From Phycisphaerae bacterium RAS2 (lineage in GTDB: Bacteria > Planctomycetota > Phycisphaerae > UBA1845 > UTPLA1), in assembly GCA_007753915.1 (NCBI GenBank), contig CP036352.1:3039306-3103305 (forward strand): a DNA stretch of 64,000 nucleotides, given 5' to 3'. The notes beneath the pieces were generated by a model. The model searched no databases, was not told the origin of the DNA, and saw nothing but the letters and a program-made list of their open reading frames with translations. Shown one piece after another: positions 1 to 9,406 of the stretch. Numbering within the stretch: the first letter of the stretch is position 1; each line of letters starts with the position of its first letter. Made by a program: the position numbers and the translations under genes.

Positions 1-1121
1 TCCTGCGGGCCGTGCTGCGCGATTTCTCCGGCCGCCGCGCCTGGATCGGCGTCCGCGCGCCCGACCAGCGCGAGTTCCAGTGGATGAGCGGCCTCGCCGC
101 CGGCGGGCAGGTCTGCGACCGGCCGGCCTTTTCCGCCGGGATGCAGACACGCGTCTTGACCAACGGCCATTACCTCTGCTGCCCCGACGCGCCACAGCAC
201 GGCATTCGCTCGGCGATGGCCGCCCCGCTCGCGTCTGCCTCGGGCACGATCGGCATGCTTTATGTTGAGAACGATGCGGGCGATCTGCCCTTCGGCGATT
301 CGCATCTGCACGGCCTGATCGCCGTGGCGTCGTGCGTGGCCATTCCGCTCGAGAACGCGATTCGCCGCACGCTGGCCCGCCGTCAGACCGCCGCCAGCGT
401 CGAAGGCACGCTCACGCGCGTGACCCAGGATCTGCTGACGCCCAAGGCCCTGCCGCGCTGGCCCGAGCTGCATGTCGCCGCCTATCGCCACATGGGCGCG
501 GCGCGCTGCTGCGACCTGTGGGACGTGGTGCAACTGCCAGACAAAACCGCGGCGCTGCTGGTGGCGCGCGTGGGCATGAGCGGCTTGAGCGTGCCGCGAT
601 TTCTCACCGAGGTGCGCAGCGCGTTTCGCATTGCCGCGCTTCACAACGAGCCGCCGAACATCCTCTGCCGCGCCCTCAACTGGCTCGTACACGATGGGGA
701 GGAGAAGTACTGCATCGACCTCGCCTGCGCATGGATCGCGCCGGCGACCGGGCTGGTGCAGTTCTGCGCGGCAGGTCCGGGCGCGCTGGTCGGCCGACTC
801 GATGACGACGGCGGCGTGACGTGGGTGGGACTCTCGCATGGCGAGCCAATCGGCCGGCAGCGCGGCAGCGCGTACGAAGTGGAGAAGTTTACGCTTGAGC
901 CGCAGCAGTCGCTGCTGCTGGCGACGGACGGCGTGAGCCTTGCGAAGAATCAGGAAGGTGCTGCCCTTGGCCGAACCGGATTGCAGGAGATCATCGAGGA
1001 CTGCGCGGGCAACGCGCCGGGGCAGGTGTTGAGTGAATTCGCCAGCGAACTGACGGACTACGTGAGCGGCGGAAGTTGCCCGGATGATGTGACGGTGCTG
1101 TTGGCAAAGCGGATTGGGTGA
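1..1121 (+). CDS. GAF-domain SpoIIE/PP2C-type serine phosphatase, 5' end missing
   Basis: The frame is open to the left edge, so the N-terminus lies outside the window; the GTG at 12 is only an internal codon of the visible frame. About the first 120 visible residues look like the C-terminal half of a GAF sensor domain (small residues then MLYVEN, and a helix ending in IPLENAIRR). From about residue 150 the protein follows the SpoIIE/PP2C phosphatase fold: CAAGPGALV corresponds to the usual AGH(P) segment, LLATDGV carries a metal-binding Asp, and SCPDDVTVLLAKR gives the last DD pair. Such proteins dephosphorylate anti-sigma antagonists or similar partners in response to a sensed signal. Upstream FHA or further sensor domains are common in this family but cannot be seen. 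The next gene runs the other way, so it ends its own unit. Confidence 0.8.
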   Translation, partial: LRAVLRDFSGRRAWIGVRAPDQREFQWMSGLAAGGQVCDRPAFSAGMQTRVLTNGHYLCCPDAPQHGIRSAMAAPLASASGTIGMLYVENDAGDLPFGDSHLHGLIAVASCVAIPLENAIRRTLARRQTAASVEGTLTRVTQDLLTPKALPRWPELHVAAYRHMGAARCCDLWDVVQLPDKTAALLVARVGMSGLSVPRFLTEVRSAFRIAALHNEPPNILCRALNWLVHDGEEKYCIDLACAWIAPATGLVQFCAAGPGALVGRLDDDGGVTWVGLSHGEPIGRQRGSAYEVEKFTLEPQQSLLLATDGVSLAKNQEGAALGRTGLQEIIEDCAGNAPGQVLSEFASELTDYVSGGSCPDDVTVLLAKRIG

Positions 1122-1203
1122 ATGTCGCGCGGCATGCTCGCGCACCGGGTGCCCGCTCGCTTGCGATCGGAGCTGGGATCGCTCGTGATTACGCGAACTC
1201 TGC

Positions 1204-3438
1204 CTAAGCAGTCGGGGCCGTCGCCGGGACGTCGGTCACCGGAGCGTCCTCGATGATCTGTGTGCCGTAAAGCGATTGATACAGCCTGCAACGCCGGATC
1301 AATTCTTCGTGCCGGCCGCTGTCCACGATTCGCCCGCGATCCATCACGACAATTCGATCGGCCTGAAGAATGGTCGAGAAGCGGTGCGCGATGATGAGTG
1401 CGGTGCGGCCCTCGAGGAAATGCTCGACCGCGTCGTGAATTTTCTGTTCGCTCTCGGAATCGACCTGGCTGGTGGCTTCGTCAAAGATGAAGATCGGCGC
1501 GTTGCGAAGAATGGCGCGGGCGATGGCAATGCGTTGTTTCTGCCCGCCGGAGAGTGTCACGCCGTGCTCGCCGACGTATGAATCGTAACCCTGCGGCTTC
1601 TCACGAATGAACTCATCGGCGTAGGCCGCCTTCGCCGCGGCGACGATGCGCTCCTCCTGCCCGGCGAAGTCGTATCGGCGCTCGGGGTGGCGCTGACGCA
1701 GGATCAACTTGCGAAGCAGACGCCCATCGCCATAGGCGATGTTGTGGGCGATCGTGTCGGCGAAGATGACCGTGTCCTGTGTGAGCAGGCTCATCTGCCG
1801 GCGCAGCGATGCAATGGACAAGTCGCGCAGGTCGCGCCCGTCAATGAGTATCGCCCCCTCCTGCTGCTCGAAGAATCGCATGAGAAGGCTTAGCAGCGTC
1901 GTCTTGCCCGAGCCGTTCGGCCCGACAAACGCCACCCGCTCGCCCCGCCGAATCGCCAGGTTGATGCTGTTCAACGCGGGCGACGTCGCACCGGGGTAGG
2001 TGTACGTCACGTCACGAAACTCGATGCGATCGCTGAACGGCGGCGCGGGGATCGGCTTGCTCGGACCGGGAGATACTTCGTCGGGCATGTCGATGATTTC
2101 GAACACGCGATCCATCGCGGCGTTGGCCGTCTGGAAGCGGTTGTAAAATGAAGACATTTTGCGAACAGGGTCAAACATGCCGGCCATGCAGGCCGCCAGC
2201 GTGGCGAACTTGGAAAACTCCATCAGGCCGTTGAGCATCTGGTTGGCGAAGTAAAGGATCGCCAGGGCCGCGACAATCTGCCCGACGAACTCGAACAGCG
2301 GACTGGAGAGCGCGTCGATCCGCTCGATCTTCATCTGCTGCCGGAGCATTTGCTTGTCCAGCAGATGCAGCCGCTGCCGCTCGAAGGTCTCCATCGTGTA
2401 GCCCTTCACGACGCGGATGCCCGTCAGCGTGCCCTGAAGGGCGGACAACATGCGGCCGTAATTCTCCAGCAGCCGCTTGTTGGCCTTGCGGATCATCTTG
2501 CCGAGCCGGCGAATGAGATAGCCGCCGGCCGGCGCGGCGACGGCCGTAATGAGCGTCAGCCGCCAGTCGATGACCAGCGCGACGCAGAACACGAAGATCG
2601 CCTTGAGCGGTTCGCGCAGGCTCTTGGCGAAGAGGAAATTCAACCCGCGGTAGATGTCCTGACTGTCCTGCACAAAGCGACTGACCAGGTCGCTGACGCC
2701 GTGTGTGGCGAATTTCGACACCGGCAGCCGAAGCACACGGTAGTACATGCGCTTGCGCAGCATCAATACAACGCATGCCGCCGTCAGCGCGATGAGATAC
2801 TCTGCGAAGAAGCGCGACACGCCGCCGATGACTGATATCAACACGACGATCGTTACGATGATCTTCAGCGTGTCGAGCCGATCGTCCGCCGACGAGCCTT
2901 GCGGAAGCAGCGCCGCCCCTCGCCGCAGCCACCAATCCGAGATCTTCAGCGGCTCGGGCGACACGCGCACGGTCACCGCCTGTTTATCACGATCGAGAAA
3001 CGTCAGGGCGACTTCGCGCCCGTCTTCCAGATACGCCAGCGCGCTGAACAACTTGCCCGGCGTCGAGCCGGCGGCATCAACCTGCGTGAGCACGAAATTA
3101 CGCTTGATCGTCTGCGGCAGCAGCGCATTGGAAGGCCGCTTCGCCACGCGCACTTCGCCAGCGGCGGCGTCGAAATCAAAAACCGCGTTGAGCCGCCTCT
3201 CGGCGATGCCCTGGTGAATCCACGACGGCACACCCTGCTGACCGGCGATCAAGTGAATCGTCGGCAGCAGCGCCATGATGTTGACGGAGTACGTCGCCGC
3301 GACGATGACGACGCACAAGCAGCCCGGCACAAGGTAGCGCTTCTGCGACCAGGCGTACCGCCAGATTCGACGCAGCCGCTGGGAGGTTCCCTGGCCGGCG
3401 GTGGCCGCTCTCGTCGCAGAAGGTCCGGCTAGTGCCAT
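1204..3438 (-). CDS. MsbA-like ABC transporter, fused permease and ATPase
   Basis: This 744-residue protein has a six-helix ABC exporter membrane domain followed by an ATPase domain. Walker A is GPNGSGKTT with Lys512, the signature is LSGGQKQR, and Walker B is IFIFDEATS. That order is typical of MsbA/lipid or multidrug exporters working as homodimers in the inner membrane. The first membrane helix (about residues 35-60) is separated from the second (about 190-215) by some 130 residues rich in charged and beta-like sequence; normal MsbA has only a short loop here, so the extracytoplasmic part is enlarged. The ATG at 3438 is preceded by a weak GGAG. The substrate is unknown; lipid A or another envelope lipid is plausible but not shown. 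Confidence 0.88.
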   Translation of the reverse strand: MALAGPSATRAATAGQGTSQRLRRIWRYAWSQKRYLVPGCLCVVIVAATYSVNIMALLPTIHLIAGQQGVPSWIHQGIAERRLNAVFDFDAAAGEVRVAKRPSNALLPQTIKRNFVLTQVDAAGSTPGKLFSALAYLEDGREVALTFLDRDKQAVTVRVSPEPLKISDWWLRRGAALLPQGSSADDRLDTLKIIVTIVVLISVIGGVSRFFAEYLIALTAACVVLMLRKRMYYRVLRLPVSKFATHGVSDLVSRFVQDSQDIYRGLNFLFAKSLREPLKAIFVFCVALVIDWRLTLITAVAAPAGGYLIRRLGKMIRKANKRLLENYGRMLSALQGTLTGIRVVKGYTMETFERQRLHLLDKQMLRQQMKIERIDALSSPLFEFVGQIVAALAILYFANQMLNGLMEFSKFATLAACMAGMFDPVRKMSSFYNRFQTANAAMDRVFEIIDMPDEVSPGPSKPIPAPPFSDRIEFRDVTYTYPGATSPALNSINLAIRRGERVAFVGPNGSGKTTLLSLLMRFFEQQEGAILIDGRDLRDLSIASLRRQMSLLTQDTVIFADTIAHNIAYGDGRLLRKLILRQRHPERRYDFAGQEERIVAAAKAAYADEFIREKPQGYDSYVGEHGVTLSGGQKQRIAIARAILRNAPIFIFDEATSQVDSESEQKIHDAVEHFLEGRTALIIAHRFSTILQADRIVVMDRGRIVDSGRHEELIRRCRLYQSLYGTQIIEDAPVTDVPATAPTA

Positions 3439-3904
3439 CGTGCAGGGGACTCCGAAAGGGTCAGCGGTCAGTTGCTATTGGCCGGCGGTCAGGATCTATT
3501 GATTCTCAATTGCCGGCCGCGGATAACTTGCCCGCGAACGGGTGTCAGCTCTACCAAACTCGAGGCTGCATTCCTGCAATCGCCCGCCAAGAGAACCATT
3601 GTAGGACAGATTCACGACTTGCGGAATGGTATGAAACCGAGTTGGAATGCACTCCGGTGCGGAGATTCCGCTGGGCCGAAGCTCCATTGATGCAATAGAC
3701 GCTGCACGTCGCGGCCATACAATGCACCGGGTTCGTCGGCCGGGAACTGAAGTTCGCCGACCCGCGCGAGCGCGTTTCAGCCTCCGTTAATTCTCCATGA
3801 ACCTCCGACACCCGCGGACGTCAGATACTTGGTAACTAACCCGTCGCCGCCAACCCCCAACGCTGACCACTGGCAACTGACCACTAACCACTGACCACTC
3901 TCCT
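3439..3904. other. Intergenic region between divergent ABC transporter and glmM
   Basis: This 466-base region separates two divergently transcribed genes, so promoters for both should lie here, but I see no convincing -35/-10 pair. Its only clear structure is the 14-base tandem repeat at its right end, listed separately. Several small open frames cross it on both strands; none has family-like sequence. Confidence 0.5.
3863..3904 (+). repeat. 14-base tandem repeat, three units, ending at the glmM ATG
   Basis: CTGACCACT recurs at 3863, 3877 and 3891, giving three 14-base units with variable last five bases. The glmM ATG at 3905 sits exactly one period after the last unit. The same unit, in the same position relative to the start codon, occurs before the PBP2 gene at 9379 and 9393. 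Confidence 0.85.
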
Positions 3905-5242
3905 ATGACCCTCATGATGAGCGTTTCAGGTGTACGCGGCATCGTCGGACAGACGATGACGCCCACGCTGGCCACGGAACTTGCTTGTGCCTTCGGCGCC
4001 GACCTTGGCGGCGGGCGGGTCGTTCTCGCGCGCGACTCGCGGCCCAGCGGCGAGATGATTCGCGCGGCCTTCACCGCGGGCCTGCTCGCGTCGGGTTGCA
4101 CGGTCATCGACCTCGGCGTCGTTACGACCCCCAGCGCCGCCCTGATGATCGGCGAGTTGGGCGCCGTCGCCGGCGTGGTCATCACCGCCAGCCACAATCC
4201 CATTGAATGGAACGGCATCAAGCTGTTGTGTCAGCGCGGCCACGCCCTGCCTGCCGCAGACGCTCAGCGCGTTTACGATCGATACCACGCGAAGAAGTTT
4301 GCACTCCGCGACGCAACCGGCTGCGGTCGACTGGAACGCGATCTCTCCACGAACGACCGGCACGTGGCCAGAGTCCTGACGCTGCTCAACGTCGACGCGA
4401 TCCGCGCGTGCCACTTTCACGTTGTTCTGGACAGCGTCAACGGCGCGGGCGGCGAAGGAGGCCGACGCCTGCTGGAGACGCTCGGCTGCAAGGTCACGCA
4501 CCTGAACGCCGAACCGACCGGCCGATTCGCCCACACCCCCGAGCCGACAGCCGAAAACCTGACCGGGCTGTGCGATGCGGTGAAGCAAGCTGGGGCCGAT
4601 CTGGGGTTCGCGCAAGACCCGGACGCCGACCGGCTTGCCGTGGTTGATGACAAAGGGCGCTACATCGGCGAGGAATACACCTTCGCCCTCGCGGCGAAGG
4701 AAGTATTTTCGACGCGACCCGGCCCCGCGGCCGCCAACCTCTCCACCTCGCGCATGATTGACGACCTCGCGGCGCAGGCCGGCGGCGGGTCCATCGTGCA
4801 CCGCACGGCGGTCGGCGAGGCCAATGTCGCCGGCGCGGTGCTGGACAAACACTGCGTCATCGGCGGCGAGGGCAATGGCGGCGTGATCGATCCGCGCGTC
4901 GTCGCCGTGCGCGACAGCTTCACCGGCATAGGCCTCGTGCTGAACCTGCTCGCGCGCACCGGCCAAAGGCTGTCGGCCATTGTTGACGCCATGCCGCGCT
5001 ACGTGATGGTCAAAAAGAAACTGGAGCTGCCTGCCGCGCAGATCGCTCCATGGCTGGAACGCGTGCGCGCCGCTGCAAAGGACGCTCGTGTCGATACCTG
5101 CGATGGCGTGCGAATCGACTGGCCGCAGGGCTGGGTGCATGTTCGGCCGAGCAACACCGAGCCGATCGCCCGCGTCATTGCTGAAGCATCCGACGAAGCC
5201 ACGGCGAACGAACTGGCCCAGCGCGTGATGGCGCTCCAATGA
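3905..5242 (+). CDS. glmM: Phosphoglucosamine mutase / phosphohexomutase
   Basis: This is an alpha-D-phosphohexomutase of 445 residues, the usual length for GlmM. The phosphoserine loop TASHNP has Ser96, the metal-binding loop DPDADR starts at Asp238, the sugar-binding GEGNGG follows, and the C-terminal phosphate-binding RPSNTEP is intact. GlmM converts glucosamine-6-phosphate to glucosamine-1-phosphate, the precursor of UDP-GlcNAc for peptidoglycan and lipid A, in the cytoplasm. A phosphomannomutase function cannot be excluded from motifs alone, but envelope genes around it favour GlmM. ATG codons at 3905, 3914 and 3917 are all possible starts; no strong Shine-Dalgarno helps choose. It is followed after 33 bases by lnt on the same strand. 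Confidence 0.85.
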   Translation: MTLMMSVSGVRGIVGQTMTPTLATELACAFGADLGGGRVVLARDSRPSGEMIRAAFTAGLLASGCTVIDLGVVTTPSAALMIGELGAVAGVVITASHNPIEWNGIKLLCQRGHALPAADAQRVYDRYHAKKFALRDATGCGRLERDLSTNDRHVARVLTLLNVDAIRACHFHVVLDSVNGAGGEGGRRLLETLGCKVTHLNAEPTGRFAHTPEPTAENLTGLCDAVKQAGADLGFAQDPDADRLAVVDDKGRYIGEEYTFALAAKEVFSTRPGPAAANLSTSRMIDDLAAQAGGGSIVHRTAVGEANVAGAVLDKHCVIGGEGNGGVIDPRVVAVRDSFTGIGLVLNLLARTGQRLSAIVDAMPRYVMVKKKLELPAAQIAPWLERVRAAAKDARVDTCDGVRIDWPQGWVHVRPSNTEPIARVIAEASDEATANELAQRVMALQ

Positions 5243-5275
5243 GCGACGCATCGTGTTAGACAGGAAACCGCTTTC

Positions 5276-7528
5276 GTGAAAACGGCCGGCAAGCCATCCT
5301 CACGCGAGAACGCACCCTCCACCCGAGCGGATGTCGCCGCGCCGCGCGCTCCCGGCGAGCGATTTCGCACCCCGACTCGCCTGGTTGGCACGATCGCCAA
5401 GATTGAAAGCCGCAAGTCGCTCATCATCTTGAGCGGCCTGTCTCTGCTGATGTGCTGCCTGATGTTCCCCCGGCCGGGGTGGTGGTGGCTTTCTTACATC
5501 TGCCTGACGCCGTGGCTGATCGCCGTGTGTGCCGCCCGGCGGGCGCGGTCCATGTACTTCGCGAGCTGGCTGCTGGGACTGGGTTTCTTCTTCATCAACA
5601 TCAACTGGATGTACCCCGTTACGAGAGAGGGCTACCTCGCCCTCGGTGCGTTCTTCTCGCTGTCTTTTCCGCTGGTCGCCTGGCCCGTACGGCATTTGTA
5701 CATGCGGCACAATGTTTCGCTTGCGTTGAGCGTGCCCGTCGTCTGGACCGCCCTGGAGTACGCCCGCTCACTCGGACCGACCGGATTCCCCTGGGTGCTC
5801 CTGGGCCACACCCACTACGAGCAACTCACGTTCATTCAAATCAGCGATCTCGCCGGGGCTTATGCCGTCAGCTTCGTCCTCGCCATGATCAACGGCTGGA
5901 TCACCGACCTGCTGATCCAGCCCATCCTCATCTGGCGTTCACAACAGGGCACGCGCCTTCCCATCGGCTCGCTCACGACGCTGATTGTTGTCGGCGGCAC
6001 GCTCATCTACGGCAGCGCCCAGCGTTCGACGCGCCACCTCCAGCGCGGACCCCGTGTCGCGCTGGTCCAACACGATTTTCCCATGTACGTTGACGAACGC
6101 CGCGCGCGGTCCACCGTCGAAACGATCTTCGACTGCCACCTGGAACTCGCAAAGCAAGCTACGCTCGGCGGGCCGGACGGTCACGACAAGCCCGATCTGA
6201 TTGTCCTGCCCGAAACGGTGATGAGCGGGTGGATCAACGACGAGTTCCTCGATGCCCCACCCACGGCGCTGGAGGAAATCATCCGCCGCCGGTACCCCAG
6301 GCGACAGGTCGCGATGCTGCGGTACTACCAGGATTTTGGGAAGCGCGTGCGCGAAGCCTTCCAAACTTTGGCCGATCAGTCCGGCATCCCCATCGTGCTC
6401 GGTTCGTCGGCGATGGAATGGAAGCCGACCGCCATTCCCCCGCGGGCTGACTCGTTCAACTCGGCTTACCTGCTGCTTCCGGGGCAGAAACGCCCGGCCG
6501 CCCGCTACGACAAGATTCACCTCGTCCTGTTCGGCGAATACGTACCGTTTCGATTCACCCAACGCTGGCTGTACGACTTCCTGAACGGCATGACTCCGTG
6601 GGGCCGCGGTGGTGTTGAATACTCCCTCTCGCCGGGTGAACAGTTCAACGCATTTGAAATTCCCGTCGTCAGCGCCGCGCCGTCGGCGACGTCGCTCGAT
6701 TCGACTTCCGCGCCAACGTCCGCCCCGATCGAATCCGCTTCTCAAATTCGAACCTATCGCGCCGGCACGCCGATCTGTTACGAAGAGATCATGCCCTACG
6801 TCCCTCGCGCCTTTGTCCGCGGGGGCAGTACCGGTGAGAAGAACATCGACATGCTCCTCACCATCAGCAACGACGGCTGGTTCCTGCATTCGGCGGAACT
6901 TGAGCAGCACCTTGCGGCCGCGGTCTTTCGTGCCGTGGAGAACCGCATCGCGGTCGCACGAAGCGTGAATACCGGAGCCAGCGCCACGATCCATCCGAAC
7001 GGGCGCATCCACATGCGCGTACGCATCAGCGATGAAAAACTCGCCCGGCTCGACGCCCTTGACCGCGCACTGATCGCCGTTGGCGAGCATCTGGACAAGA
7101 TGGAGCGCCTCGCCGACACAACAGCCGGCGCCGCCGACGCGAAGGAATACACCTCCGCCTGGTCGCAATTGAACATTCTGATTTCAAAAGAGCTTCTCGC
7201 AGCGTGTTTGAGCGTAGGACCGGAGATGAAATCCTTCCACGCGCGGCTGGCGTCGATGTTCCCCGACCTGATCCGGCGCGATCCGGCCGCTCGGGCCGAG
7301 GCCTACGAAGATTGGCGCGACCAACTCGCGCTCGACCGTGAGACGATCGAGCGGTGGAAGCGCCACCCGGACCAGGCGCCGGGCATCGGCGTCGGTGAAC
7401 TGAAGCTCGACAACCGCCTTACACTTTACTCGCAGTGGGGCGACTGGCTGGGCCAGGGCGCCCTGGCGCTGTATGGTATGATCGTGCTGGACTGGCTGCT
7501 GCGGAGGCTGCGGCGGCAACGCGCGTAG
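5276..7528 (+). CDS. lnt: Apolipoprotein N-acyltransferase with a large C-terminal insertion
   Basis: Lnt transfers an acyl chain from phospholipid to the N-terminal cysteine of lipoproteins in the inner membrane. The N-terminal part is multi-helix membrane sequence and the rest is a nitrilase-type domain with the catalytic triad Glu313 (in VLPETV), Lys413 (in YDKIHL) and Cys501 (in TPICYEE). At 750 residues it is about 240 longer than typical Lnt. Much of the excess is a charged, helix-like insertion of about 120 residues (roughly 585-705) placed before the final family-typical segment (YSQWGDW) and last membrane helix; an N-terminal tail of about 45 polar residues adds more. GTG at 5276 follows an AGGAA. 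Several predicted lipoproteins in this window would be its substrates. Confidence 0.9.
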   Translation: MKTAGKPSSRENAPSTRADVAAPRAPGERFRTPTRLVGTIAKIESRKSLIILSGLSLLMCCLMFPRPGWWWLSYICLTPWLIAVCAARRARSMYFASWLLGLGFFFININWMYPVTREGYLALGAFFSLSFPLVAWPVRHLYMRHNVSLALSVPVVWTALEYARSLGPTGFPWVLLGHTHYEQLTFIQISDLAGAYAVSFVLAMINGWITDLLIQPILIWRSQQGTRLPIGSLTTLIVVGGTLIYGSAQRSTRHLQRGPRVALVQHDFPMYVDERRARSTVETIFDCHLELAKQATLGGPDGHDKPDLIVLPETVMSGWINDEFLDAPPTALEEIIRRRYPRRQVAMLRYYQDFGKRVREAFQTLADQSGIPIVLGSSAMEWKPTAIPPRADSFNSAYLLLPGQKRPAARYDKIHLVLFGEYVPFRFTQRWLYDFLNGMTPWGRGGVEYSLSPGEQFNAFEIPVVSAAPSATSLDSTSAPTSAPIESASQIRTYRAGTPICYEEIMPYVPRAFVRGGSTGEKNIDMLLTISNDGWFLHSAELEQHLAAAVFRAVENRIAVARSVNTGASATIHPNGRIHMRVRISDEKLARLDALDRALIAVGEHLDKMERLADTTAGAADAKEYTSAWSQLNILISKELLAACLSVGPEMKSFHARLASMFPDLIRRDPAARAEAYEDWRDQLALDRETIERWKRHPDQAPGIGVGELKLDNRLTLYSQWGDWLGQGALALYGMIVLDWLLRRLRRQRA

Positions 7529-7554
7529 CGTCACAACGCACGGAGGCGTATGAC

Positions 7555-8700
7555 ATGCGATACAATCAACATCAATTCGCCGTTCTGATCGGCTGCGTGG
7601 GCTTGAGTACGGCCGCATGCATTCGACCGCCTGAACCGGCGCCACTCGATGTGCAGGATCAATCGCGCTTCCGCGCCTTGAGCATCCAGAACCTGCGCGA
7701 AGCCGCGTTCTGCGACGACCCCGTTCTGCGCATGCAGGCCATGGAGGCGATTCAGGAGGTCGCCTCGGCCGATGCCGCATCCTGCATCGCCGACAACATC
7801 GACAACGGTTACGCGGGCGTGAGTTTCGCGGCCCTGATGGCCCTGGGCGACATGCGCCGAGCGACCGCCGACGGGTCGGCGCGGTTGGCCGTCGCGAATC
7901 AGAATCGGCTGTTGCAGCGCGTGCGGACCCTTGCCGAGGACCGCGATCCCAATGTGCGCATCGCGGCACTGTACGCCCTGCACGCAATGGGAGACGCGAC
8001 CCGTACCCGGGAACTCGCCGATTTTCTCCTGCGCAATACCGACGCGCGCGTTCGGGCCAATGCCGCGCTAGCCATCGGCCGGCTTCGCGATCCCACGTCG
8101 ATCCAGCTCCTGCACCAGGGGCTGAAACGCGAAAAGAAGGACGCCGTGAAAATGCAAATCCTCGAGGCGCTCGCGTCGCTCGGCGATTCGCACGGCATCG
8201 AGCGACTCAAGTTCTATGGATTCAGTGCCGTGCCCGATCAGGCCGCCCTGGCCCTGATGTGCCTTGCCAACGCGCGAACCATCGAGGCCGAAGAGATGTT
8301 TCGCATCCGTCTACGCGACACCGATTATCCGGAGATTCGCCTGCAAGCGGCGCGCGGGCTGGGCCGGCTGGGCTTCGAGGAGGGACTGGACACGGCCGTG
8401 CGCGACCTGTTCTTCAACCGGCCCCGGCGCAACATCGCCAACGATCCGCCGCAGCAGCAGATCGCGCGCGTTCGCGCACTGGCAGCGCTGGCGCTGGAAG
8501 CCATCGACAACCCCACCTCGCTCGGACCGCTTTGGAGTGCCTTCAACGAGCCGGATCAATCGCCCTATGTCCGGCTGGCGATTTCGCGCGCGGCTCTACG
8601 ATTGATCGACGGCCACAAGTCCGATGCCGCCCGCCCCACCGGGCATGAATCCCATCGCGCGCCGGCAAACCGAGTCGCCGGCACGGGCGTAGAGGATTAG
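7555..8700 (+). CDS. HEAT-repeat lipoprotein
   Basis: The ATG at 7555 is chosen because GGAGG lies just upstream and the product begins with a lipoprotein signal ending in the lipobox LSTAAC. The mature part of about 360 residues is a chain of HEAT-like helical repeats (for example ARANAALAIGRLRDP and RLQAARGLGRLGF), which form protein-binding solenoids. No catalytic motif is visible. It sits between lnt and mreD with short gaps, so it is probably co-transcribed with cell-envelope genes and may act as an envelope scaffold; that role is inference. Confidence 0.75.
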   Translation: MRYNQHQFAVLIGCVGLSTAACIRPPEPAPLDVQDQSRFRALSIQNLREAAFCDDPVLRMQAMEAIQEVASADAASCIADNIDNGYAGVSFAALMALGDMRRATADGSARLAVANQNRLLQRVRTLAEDRDPNVRIAALYALHAMGDATRTRELADFLLRNTDARVRANAALAIGRLRDPTSIQLLHQGLKREKKDAVKMQILEALASLGDSHGIERLKFYGFSAVPDQAALALMCLANARTIEAEEMFRIRLRDTDYPEIRLQAARGLGRLGFEEGLDTAVRDLFFNRPRRNIANDPPQQQIARVRALAALALEAIDNPTSLGPLWSAFNEPDQSPYVRLAISRAALRLIDGHKSDAARPTGHESHRAPANRVAGTGVED

Positions 8701-8722
8701 CCCTCGAAGGCGGAGTCAATTG

Positions 8723-9250
8723 ATGCGCTGGATTCCATTCGCCATTCTCCTTTATCTCACCGCCGTGCTCCAATCCACCCTGGCGCCCTTTCTCGCCGTT
8801 CACAGCATTCGGCCTGATTTCCTCGTCATCGTCGCCGTGCATTACGCGCTCGCGGCCCGCGCGACGGATGCCCTCATCGCCTGCTGGATCATCGGCTTCG
8901 TGACCGACCTGACGACCTTGAGCATCGGGGAGTACGGCAACGTCGGCATTCACGCGTTCGCGTTCGGACTGGCAGCGCTCGCCATCGTCGCCCTCCGCGA
9001 GATTACCTTCCGCGAGAGCGTCATCACTCAAATCGTGTGCACATTTCTCGCGAGAGTCGTGGTCGCCGGGGTCACGGGCCTGCACTTGCTATGGGTGGCT
9101 GACGCCTGGAGTCGAACTGGTGAGATTCTCCTCGTTGGCGTCTATAGCGCCGCGTACACGGCTGCGATCGCACCCTATGGTCATTGGCTGCTGCGCCGCG
9201 GCCGCGGGCTGCTTGGAATTGGTGTCACGCATCGCCTGCGCGTAGGATAA
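8723..9250 (+). CDS. mreD: MreD-like rod-shape membrane protein
   Basis: This is a small hydrophobic protein of about 175 residues with five or so membrane helices. It opens with the MreD-like pattern of a first helix ending in LQSTLAPFL and then RPDFLVIVAVHYAL. MreD works with MreC, PBP2 and RodA in the elongasome that inserts lateral-wall peptidoglycan. It is immediately upstream of PBP2 and RodA, the usual order, although no mreC is adjacent. A TTG at 8720 precedes the ATG at 8723; the ATG is taken as start. MreD sequences are poorly conserved, so the call rests on topology plus context. Confidence 0.75.
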   Translation: MRWIPFAILLYLTAVLQSTLAPFLAVHSIRPDFLVIVAVHYALAARATDALIACWIIGFVTDLTTLSIGEYGNVGIHAFAFGLAALAIVALREITFRESVITQIVCTFLARVVVAGVTGLHLLWVADAWSRTGEILLVGVYSAAYTAAIAPYGHWLLRRGRGLLGIGVTHRLRVG

Positions 9251-9378
9251 GGGGCCGATCGGCGGTCGGAAGGTGATCGCCGCACAATTCAAACGATGGT
9301 GTGTTTCAGGTTTGCATGCGCCGCCAACGACCCACTCCGAGGCGCCGGGACTGACCCGTGATAACCACCCACGTACAA

Positions 9379-9406
9379 CTGACTACTGATCACTGACCAC
9401 TGTTCC
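9379..9406 (+). repeat. 14-base tandem repeat, two units, ending at the PBP2 ATG
   Basis: CTGACTACT at 9379 and CTGACCACT at 9393 are two units of the same 14-base repeat found before glmM. The PBP2 ATG at 9407 again falls exactly one period after the last unit. Confidence 0.8.

Noticed and set aside
3926-5251. 441-residue open frame antisense to glmM
   Set aside because: GC-rich third positions keep the opposite frame open. The glmM frame has all family motifs; this one has none.
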